Source: Lamprocystis purpurea (GTDB lineage: Bacteria > Pseudomonadota > Gammaproteobacteria > Chromatiales > Chromatiaceae). Taken from it: 10,145 nt of DNA. Position 1 is the first letter of the stretch. Each line of letters opens with the position of its first letter. This document shows, piece by piece, positions 1 to 5,519 of this stretch. Both the position numbers and the translations under genes were made by a program. The stretch is taken from positions 1-10,145 of the forward strand of contig DYRB01000078.1 in the NCBI GenBank assembly GCA_020718945.1. Direction: 5' to 3'. Below the pieces are notes generated by a model, which saw only the letters and a list, made by a program, of their open reading frames with translations, ran no database searches and was not told the DNA's origin.

Positions 1-98
1 CCGGGGGTGAGGGTCCTCTCCCCTCTCCCCCCGGGAGAGGGGCCGGGGGTGAGGGTCCTCTCCCCTCTCCCCCCGGGAGAGGGGCCGGGGGTGAGGGG
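1..98 (-). repeat. 42-bp tandem GC-rich palindromic repeat inside pglX
   Basis: Two full 42-bp units (1-42 and 43-84) plus a 14-bp partial third (85-98); the array may continue beyond the left edge. Each unit holds a palindrome, CCCCTCTCCC-CCC-GGGAGAGGGG, followed by CCGGGGGTGAGGG. Forty-two bases are 14 codons, so unit gain or loss keeps the pglX frame. The coding strand of the unit contains no TAA, TAG or TGA in any frame. In pglX it is read as PSPPAPLPGGEGRG, a low-complexity Pro/Gly segment unlike the rest of the protein. The same sequence family occurs in pglW at 2089-2220. Confidence 0.93.
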
Positions 99-634
99 CA
101 GCCAGCACAGAACTCGAAGCGTACCTCGCCGGTATCCGGGTCCACCGCCCGCAACAGGTCGAGCAGGGCCTTGGCCCCGTCGCCGGTGGCGCCGATCCGC
201 CACAGGGGGTTGTGGTTGCGGTCGAAGAGCCCGCCCATGGCCGGGAGCCGGGCGGCGTCCTCGAAGCAGGCGCGCAGGTAGTGCTCGTCCGAGTCCAGGG
301 GTCGGGCCCGGAAGTGCTGCTCGTAGCGGTCCTGGGCCAGGTCGCGTTGGGCCCGGGTGGCCCCGGACAGCCAGGGCCGCTCGCACAGGCCGTTGTCCTC
401 GATGAAGCGCAGGTACACGCAGGCCAGCACCCAGTGCACCGCGGCCTGGGTGATCTCCTCGTCCCGCCAGTCGTGATAGGACGCGCCGACCCGCCCTGAG
501 TCCCGGGCCTGTTGCCATTCGGCCCGCAACCCGGCCTCCAGGTCGGCGTGGGTGTCGATGTGCTCCCGCGCGAAGTCCTCGACTTGCTTCAAGACCTTGC
601 GCAGGGCCTCCAAGAGCTTGCGGCTGTCGATCAT
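1..634 (-). CDS. pglX: PglX, BREX type 2 adenine-specific DNA methyltransferase (N-terminal part, cut by window edge)
   Basis: The reading frame starts at ATG 634 and stays open for 211 codons to the left edge, so only the N-terminal part is visible. It starts MIDSRKLLEALRKVLKQVED and contains DEEITQAAVHWVLACVYLRF (59-78), FIEDNGLCERPWLSG (77-91), LFDRNHNPLWRIG (136-148) and DPDTGEVRFEF (165-175). These are typical of the helical N-terminal region of PglX, which in the family precedes a gamma-type N6-adenine methyltransferase domain; that domain is outside the window. Family role: methylates host DNA in BREX type 2 / Pgl defence and restricts unmethylated phage. The start overlaps the pglW stop as ATGA (631-634), which implies translational coupling. 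Oddity: from about codon 177 the frame enters a 42-bp tandem repeat read as PSPPAPLPGGEGRG, where homologues would continue towards a DTRFLGDLYQDLSE-like motif (recalled, not seen here). Whether the gene resumes normally is not visible. Confidence 0.88.
   Translation of the reverse strand, partial: MIDSRKLLEALRKVLKQVEDFAREHIDTHADLEAGLRAEWQQARDSGRVGASYHDWRDEEITQAAVHWVLACVYLRFIEDNGLCERPWLSGATRAQRDLAQDRYEQHFRARPLDSDEHYLRACFEDAARLPAMGGLFDRNHNPLWRIGATGDGAKALLDLLRAVDPDTGEVRFEFCAGCPSPPAPLPGGEGRGPSPPAPLPGGEGRGPSPP
631..634 (-). promoter_or_regulatory. pglW stop / pglX start overlap (ATGA)
   Basis: On the minus strand ATGA contains both the pglX start (ATG, 634-632) and the pglW stop (TGA, 633-631). 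This is the usual arrangement for stop-restart translational coupling, and it supports the two genes forming one transcription and translation unit with a fixed product ratio. Confidence 0.85.
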
Positions 635-3600
635 GCGGCGGCCCCTTGGCTGTTGGCGCTGGTCCCGGTGCGGTGGAGGTTCCTGGCCCAGGCCTCGGGG
701 ACCACTGCCCACTGGGCGGCGGTGACCGTGGGCACGATGAAGCCGTCGATGGCCGGCGGGCCCGGGATGACCATGGGCACGAGCATCCAGAGCCCCGGCA
801 GCCCGCCGGGGCGGCTCGCGGCGTTTTGCAGGTCGGTGAGTAGCCCCTGGAGCCGGTAGCGCCCCAAGAGCCCGAGGTCCACCAGGAGTACCGGGCGGGT
901 CTGGGCCAGGATGCGGTCGCGCACGCCGGGGATGGCGCGGTTGACGAGCTGGAGCAGCCGGTTCCAGTCCGCCCCCCCGGGCCCGCCCCCGTCCGCCCGC
1001 GACACCAGGGGCCAGCTCACCTTGAGTGCCTGGGCCTGGTCGCGCATGGCGACGAGCAGCAGGGCGTCGAGGCTCAGGCGCTCCAGGTCGAAGCGGCGCA
1101 GGAGCTCGGCCTCGGCGTGGCGGGCGAGGCGCAGGGCGCAGCTGAGCGCCAGGAAGCCGCCACCCCGGGCCGCGGCGTCGAGCTTGACCTCGAGCTGGCG
1201 GGCGGCGGCGACCTCAGGGGTGGGCGGCATGCCGGCGGCGACGAAGGTGTCCTGCCGCTGGTAGGCGGTGCTGGACCCGGCCGTGGGGCCGAAGCCCGCC
1301 CCGGGCCGCTCGTAGGCCGGGCCCTCGGGGCGGTCGGGCCGCCACACCAGGTCCAGGCCGGCCTCGACCAGCAGGCGGTCCAGGTCCGGGGGCCGGGGCA
1401 GGGGGGCGGCGTCCGGGTAGCGCCCCAGGACGCGCTCGCCGATCTGGGCGACGGTGAGCGCCCGCGGTCCGTAGAGGGACCCGACGGCCAGGGCGATGGC
1501 CTGGGCGGGGTCCATACCGCGGGGGTAGATCTCGCCGCGGCTGGAGAGCGCCGCCCGCTGGGAGCTGGCGGCGGCGAGCTTCAGCAGCCGCGCCGGGGCC
1601 GGTGGGACCAGGCCCTCGGGCGCAGGGACCCCGTGCAGGGCCTCGATGGCCCGCTGGGGGGAGAGGATGGGGTCGGCGACGGCCAGGCGGTCGGCCTCGC
1701 GCCCCAGGGCCAGGGCCCAGTCGACGGTCTGCGGGTCGCGGGCGAGCAGGGGCTGGCGGGGGCCGTCGAAGACCAGCAGCCGCGGCGCGGCGAGGCCCGC
1801 CTCCGCCTCGCAGGCGGCCCGGGCGACGGCGCCGGCGAGGTGCAGGCGCTCGTGCTCGGCCTGCTCCACCGAGCCGTGGGCGGCCAGCAGGCCCCGGGCG
1901 GCCTCCTCGGCGGTCATGGCCCCGCCGTGGGTGCCGAGGAGTCCGAGGATCTGCTCGCGGACCTGGGTGATGGGCGTGGCCTTCTGCCAGCGTTCCCGGG
2001 TCTGCACCAGGGCGTCCGTGAGCCGACCCCGGGCCAGGTCGCAGGCGCGGGCGGCGTCTCTGAGGCTGGGCCAGAGGGTTGGAGTGGTCTTCCCCTCACC
2101 CCAACCCCTCCCCCGGGGGGGGAGGGGCTCTTCCTCCCCTCTCCCCCCGGGAGAGGGGCCGGGGGTGAGGGGCTCTTCCTCCCCTCTCCCATCGGGAGAG
2201 GGGCCGGGGGTGAGGGGAAGCGACTCCAACCCCAGCCAGATGGCCAAAGCCCGCTCCTCGGGGCGGTCGTCTCCCAGGGGGCGCTTGGGCAGGAGCTGGG
2301 CCGCGAGGTCGTCGATGCTCGTCGCGCCCAGGGCGGCGAGCTCGGTGTCGATCACCGTGAGGCCGCCCGGCACCAGGTCGGGGCGCAGTTGGGCGAGGCG
2401 CTTGGCGCGCAGGCGGATCTCCTTGCGGACCTTGTCGCCGACCCCCTTGAGGTAGCGGAAGCGCACCCGGTCTACGGCGAGCAGCTCGCGCACCCTATGT
2501 ATGCCCATCTGGTCCAGGACGTTCTGGGCCTCCAGGCCGTAGCCCAGCTCGGCGATGGTGGTCAGGGGCGTGGCGCGCCGGGCGATGCCGTCGAGCTCGT
2601 CCTCCTCGGTGGCCGGGCGGCGGGCCTCGTCGAAGACCCGCCGCCAGGCGCGCAGCATCTCCGCGGCGTTGTCGTAGCGCTCCCGGGCCTCGCGGCGCAG
2701 GGCCTTGGCGAAGAAGGCGGTGAGCCCATCGCGCAGTGCGGGGTCGAAGTGCTCGGACTCGATGGTCGCCTCGCACTCCAGGCTGGCCGGGTCGCTGACC
2801 GCGTCGCCCCAGTAAGGCAGCCGGCGCGTGAGCAGCTCGTAGAGTGTGACCGCGACGGCGAAGCGCTCGGCGTAGAGGTCCCAGCGCGGGGGGCGGCGCA
2901 GGCCGAGGAAGGGGTCGAGATAGGGTCGGGTGCCGGCGTGGAGGTTTTCCGGCGGGGTGCGTGCGAGGGAGAAGTCGAACAGGACGAGCTGCAGGCGGCG
3001 GTCCTTGCCGGTGGCGATGCCGATGTTGTCCGGCTTGATGTCGCGGTGCGCCACACCCTTGGACTCCAGGTAGTCGGCGACCGCGAGCAGCTCCTCGCCG
3101 AAGCGGGAGACCAGGTCGAGGGAGATGGGCCCGGCCTCGTGGATGTGCTTGGCGAGGGACCTGTCGCCGGCCTTGGTCATGAGGATGGCCGCGCGCCCGG
3201 TAACCCTGAGGGTGCGCCGGTGCTCGACGACATTGGGGTGGCGCAGGCCCGTCAGGACCTCGCCCTCGGCGCGGATGCGCTCGTCCTGGGTCTGGTCCGT
3301 GGCGACCTTGAGCACCAGGTCTTCGTCTGCCCCGTCGGGGTGGACCAGGAGTGCGACGGCGGTGGCGCCGCTGCCCAGGCGGGCGAGCACGGTGAAGCCG
3401 CCGTCCAGCCGGTCCCCCTTGCCCGCGACCGCGGGGTCTACGGTGGCCTCGGGGGTTGGGGCGGTCAGCTCGTCCTCGACCAGATCCAGGTATTCGAGGA
3501 GCTCATCGACGGTGGCGATGCGGCTGCTGACCTCCGGTTGGGTGCTGAGCTGCACCAGGTCTTGCAGGGCCTCCCCGGCGCCGTCCAGGGCGTCGGAGAT

Positions 3601-4953
3601 GCGCAGCCCATGACCGGCCCGCAGGCGTTCGGCCAGCTCCAGGCGGGAGGCCGCCGGGGCCTGGCCGGTAAAGAGCTGGTAGGCGATGGCGCCCAGCGAG
3701 AAGACGTCCATGTGGGGGCCGGCGGCGATGTCGGGCCGCAGTGCCTCGGGGGCCAGGTAGACCTGGCTGGGCTCCTCGATGTAGTCCTCGATGTGCCGCG
3801 TGCCGAGGGTGCGCAGCAGGGTGGTCCCGGCCGTGGCCTCGCGCACGGCGGCTTGCCAGTTCATCACCTGCAACGCTGGGGCGGTGGTGTCGGGTCCCTT
3901 GACCAGGATGTTCTGGGGGGCCAGGGCACGGTGGTAGAGGCGCCGGCCGTGGGCATACTTGAGCACCTCGGCCAGTTGACGGAGCACATGCAGGCGCAGG
4001 TCCAGACTAAGGGCCGTGCCCCGCTCGCGCAGGAAGAAGTCGAGCCGGATGGCGCCCGGGTCGAGCTCGAAGACCAGCGCAGGCCCAAGATCCGTCTCCT
4101 TGAAGTCGTGGACCTTGACGATGCCGGGGTGCGCGATCCCTTCCAGGACCTGGAACTCGCGCAGGGCGGCCTTCTTGAGATCGGTGCGTGCCTGTTCCCC
4201 GGTCCCCCCAGCAAAGGGATAGATGCGGATGCGGCGGTGGACGCCGGCGCTCAGATGCACCCCCTCGAAGTCCTGCCAGCCTTCGCCCTCGGCGAGGAGC
4301 CCTTTGAGCTCGTAGTCGCCAACCCGCCGGGAGCGGTTGGACGGGCGTATGCCGGACTCGCCAACGGCCTTGACGATGGCGCGGGCGAGGGTACGGTCGA
4401 CGAGGATGGCCCGTGCCGTGCCCATCCCCAGGGCGGCGGGCGGGTTGGTCAGGGCGGAGACGATCCCCTGATCGTCGGGGCGCCCGGGCTGGCCCCGCCC
4501 GTGGACGCGGGCGAGGCCGGAGGGGTCGAGTCGGCAGGTGGTGCGCGTCGCCGACAGGAAGATCAGCGGCTCGACCCAGGGCACCCGGGCCCGCGCCTTG
4601 CTGATGGCCGACTGCCGGCGTAGCAGGGAGGCGAGGCGCTTGGCCTTGCGGTTGGTGAGGATCAGCGGGTTGTCGTCGGTGACCGTCCGGCCGTTGTCGG
4701 TCCAGATCCAGGTGTGGGCGTCCCCGGTGAGGACCCCGGGCCGGCTCTTGACCTCGACGAGGAACAGCCCCTGGGGTGACAGGATCAGGGCATCCACCTC
4801 GTTGACGCGCCCCTCGTCGTCGATGAACTCGAAATTGGACCAGGCATGCCAGGGCTCGGCGTCGGGGAGCTGTTCCCGCAGCCAGTCGAGCGCCTCCCGC
4901 TCCCAGGGAAACTGGGAGGCGGTGATGGCGGACCAGCGGGAGGTCATGGGCAT
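631..4953 (-). CDS. pglW: PglW, BREX type 2 NERD-nuclease / double serine-threonine kinase protein
   Basis: About 1440 aa; numbering is from ATG 4953, which has GGA 6 nt upstream. ATG 4947 (MTSRW) is equally possible, and the frame is open back to TTG 4995. Domains: NERD nuclease-like region (about 15-150) with the PD-(D/E)XK pattern D54...E67-V-K69; kinase-like domain 1 (about 213-490) with HRALAPQN (341-348) and NWQ (365-367) replacing HRD and DFG, so probably a pseudokinase; kinase 2 (about 515-780) with GSGATA (527-532), Lys549, Glu563, HRDIKPDN (636-643) and DFS (660-662), so probably active. A helix-hairpin-helix-like segment follows (about 792-852, core YLKGVGDKVRKEI), then a repeat-derived linker (913-956), a helix-turn-helix-like stretch (about 961-990) and a PglW-type C-terminus. 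PglW of Streptomyces coelicolor is a serine/threonine kinase required for Pgl phage defence. It is the first gene of the cluster and overlaps pglX by 4 bp. Its exact substrate is not known from sequence. Confidence 0.93.
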   Translation of the reverse strand: MPMTSRWSAITASQFPWEREALDWLREQLPDAEPWHAWSNFEFIDDEGRVNEVDALILSPQGLFLVEVKSRPGVLTGDAHTWIWTDNGRTVTDDNPLILTNRKAKRLASLLRRQSAISKARARVPWVEPLIFLSATRTTCRLDPSGLARVHGRGQPGRPDDQGIVSALTNPPAALGMGTARAILVDRTLARAIVKAVGESGIRPSNRSRRVGDYELKGLLAEGEGWQDFEGVHLSAGVHRRIRIYPFAGGTGEQARTDLKKAALREFQVLEGIAHPGIVKVHDFKETDLGPALVFELDPGAIRLDFFLRERGTALSLDLRLHVLRQLAEVLKYAHGRRLYHRALAPQNILVKGPDTTAPALQVMNWQAAVREATAGTTLLRTLGTRHIEDYIEEPSQVYLAPEALRPDIAAGPHMDVFSLGAIAYQLFTGQAPAASRLELAERLRAGHGLRISDALDGAGEALQDLVQLSTQPEVSSRIATVDELLEYLDLVEDELTAPTPEATVDPAVAGKGDRLDGGFTVLARLGSGATAVALLVHPDGADEDLVLKVATDQTQDERIRAEGEVLTGLRHPNVVEHRRTLRVTGRAAILMTKAGDRSLAKHIHEAGPISLDLVSRFGEELLAVADYLESKGVAHRDIKPDNIGIATGKDRRLQLVLFDFSLARTPPENLHAGTRPYLDPFLGLRRPPRWDLYAERFAVAVTLYELLTRRLPYWGDAVSDPASLECEATIESEHFDPALRDGLTAFFAKALRREARERYDNAAEMLRAWRRVFDEARRPATEEDELDGIARRATPLTTIAELGYGLEAQNVLDQMGIHRVRELLAVDRVRFRYLKGVGDKVRKEIRLRAKRLAQLRPDLVPGGLTVIDTELAALGATSIDDLAAQLLPKRPLGDDRPEERALAIWLGLESLPLTPGPSPDGRGEEEPLTPGPSPGGRGEEEPLPPRGRGWGEGKTTPTLWPSLRDAARACDLARGRLTDALVQTRERWQKATPITQVREQILGLLGTHGGAMTAEEAARGLLAAHGSVEQAEHERLHLAGAVARAACEAEAGLAAPRLLVFDGPRQPLLARDPQTVDWALALGREADRLAVADPILSPQRAIEALHGVPAPEGLVPPAPARLLKLAAASSQRAALSSRGEIYPRGMDPAQAIALAVGSLYGPRALTVAQIGERVLGRYPDAAPLPRPPDLDRLLVEAGLDLVWRPDRPEGPAYERPGAGFGPTAGSSTAYQRQDTFVAAGMPPTPEVAAARQLEVKLDAAARGGGFLALSCALRLARHAEAELLRRFDLERLSLDALLLVAMRDQAQALKVSWPLVSRADGGGPGGADWNRLLQLVNRAIPGVRDRILAQTRPVLLVDLGLLGRYRLQGLLTDLQNAASRPGGLPGLWMLVPMVIPGPPAIDGFIVPTVTAAQWAVVPEAWARNLHRTGTSANSQGAAA
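2089..2220. repeat. 132-bp composite palindromic repeat block inside pglW
   Basis: The block is bounded by a perfect 14-bp inverted repeat, CTTCCCCTCACCCC at 2089-2102 and GGGGTGAGGGGAAG at 2207-2220. It holds three copies of the unit found in pglX: two in the same orientation with a 45-bp period (about 2128-2217) and one degenerate inverted copy (2092-2130). The total of 132 bp is 44 codons, so the pglW frame is kept. It is read as PLTPGPSPDGRGEEE, PLTPGPSPGGRGEEE and PLPPRGRGWGEG (residues 913-954 of PglW). A run of five C followed by eight G lies at 2110-2122. The location is a linker between the helix-hairpin-helix-like region and the helix-turn-helix-like region. Confidence 0.92.
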
Positions 4954-5049
4954 GGGCAGTCCAAGTCGCATGCGAGGTGGGTGAGGTGGCCGCAATCAGG
5001 GTGCGCCGAGACCGCACGCCACCCAGACCCAGGTCCGCCAACAGAGTCG

Positions 5050-5250
5050 GTTGTGCAGACGCCCGGCACGTACCGCCTTGGACAGGGTGTCGCGCCTCAC
5101 CCCCAACTCATCGGCGACGTCGGCGGTTTCCCCACCCGCATCGAGTCGCTGCTGGGCCGCGGCGAGTTGCCGAACGCAAGCACGTTCGTGATGGGGGTAA
5201 CCCCAGCGGGGAACAGCGGAAGCTGGATCTGGGACATCGGCCTCTAACCC
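5050..5250 (-). pseudogene. Decayed transposase remnant (N-terminus and HTH fragment, internally deleted)
   Basis: On the minus strand ATG 5237 begins MSQIQLPLFPAGVTPIT, which resembles the N-terminus of a helix-turn-helix transposase family I recall as M-S-x-[I/V/L]-Q-L-P-L-F-P-x-G-x-T. This frame ends at TGA 5099-5097 after 46 codons. The sequence after about residue 25 is better read in another frame (open from 5283 to 4996), as RQLAAAQQRLDAGGETADVA then DELGVRRDTLSKAVRAGRLH. That resembles a later helix-turn-helix segment of the same family (AQ.LLD.G..V..VA..LGV...TL.KA...GRLH). About 90 codons that would separate the two parts in a full protein are missing, and the DDE catalytic region is absent. 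This suggests an internal deletion around 5170-5195 plus a frame change. Family assignment is from memory; a short unrelated HTH protein starting at ATG 5283 (95 aa) is the alternative. Confidence 0.55.
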
Positions 5251-5279
5251 CCCGGCGACCACGCACAACGGATGCGGGA

Positions 5280-5519
5280 TCATCCCAGAATCCGCGCAGC
5301 CCCGCCACAGCGCCTGCGGCGTGGCCCAGGGAAAGCCTGATAACCGTTGAAAAGACGCGCGCCCTGGCCCAGGCGGGTCAGGACCCCGGCGCCTTGCGGG
5401 GAGATGCCGAGGGCGATGGCCGTGGCGCCGCGGCCCAGGCTGTCCTTGAAGGCGGCGGCGAGGTCTCGGCCATCGAGGGTGAAGTGCGCCCTGAGGACCT
5501 TGATGCCGCCAGCCCCGCC
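5280..5519 (-). pseudogene. Coding-like gene fragment in frame after pgi, unidentified
   Basis: Immediately after the pgi stop the same frame stays open for 79 codons, to TGA at 5282-5280. The part up to about 5330 reads IKVLRAHFTLDGRDLAAAF, KDSLGRGATAIALGISPQGA and GVLTRLGQGARLFNGYQ, with third codon positions nearly all G or C, as in the real genes here. There is no ATG, GTG or TTG in frame before it, so it is not an independent gene as it stands. The last residues (GPRRRRCGGAARILG) look non-coding. The Pgi family ends where our pgi ends, so this is not part of Pgi. It is most simply the surviving 3' part of a gene truncated by a rearrangement; I do not recognise the family. Confidence 0.4.

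Larger units (their letters stand above)
4954..5519. other. Junction region between pgi and pglW without an intact gene
   Basis: The 566-bp gap between the housekeeping block and the BREX operon. It holds an open, coding-like continuation of the pgi frame (5280-5519) and a decayed transposase (about 5050-5250). The pglW promoter should lie here, but I see no convincing -35/-10 pair. The pglW start has only a weak Shine-Dalgarno-like GGA. No tRNA or clear terminator was recognised. Confidence 0.6.

Noticed and set aside
1..98. The short tandem array as a CRISPR
   Set aside because: Units are contiguous 42-bp copies with no unique spacers, and the array lies inside a coding frame.
2089..2220. 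The repeat palindromes as transcription terminators
   Set aside because: The hairpins lie inside open reading frames and have no following T run on either strand.
1117..4623. Very long open frame (1168 codons) on the plus strand, antisense to pglW
   Set aside because: It mirrors the codon structure of pglW in GC-rich DNA. The protein is dominated by Gly, Gln, Leu, Val and Asp with no recognisable domain, while the opposite strand encodes a clear multi-domain protein.
4948..4995. TTG at 4995 as the pglW start
   Set aside because: The extra residues (MRPPHPPRMRLGLP) are unlike the family N-terminus, which begins close to the SRWSAITASQFPWERE segment, and no Shine-Dalgarno site precedes TTG 4995.
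5203..5216. GGGGTAACCCC-type near-palindrome as an operator
   Set aside because: It is explained by the codons of the transposase remnant (AGVTP), and there is no second copy near the pglW start.
5265..5305. Small inverted repeat around GGGATCATCCC as a pgi terminator
   Set aside because: The stem is only about five base pairs with a one-base loop and no T run; too weak to call.
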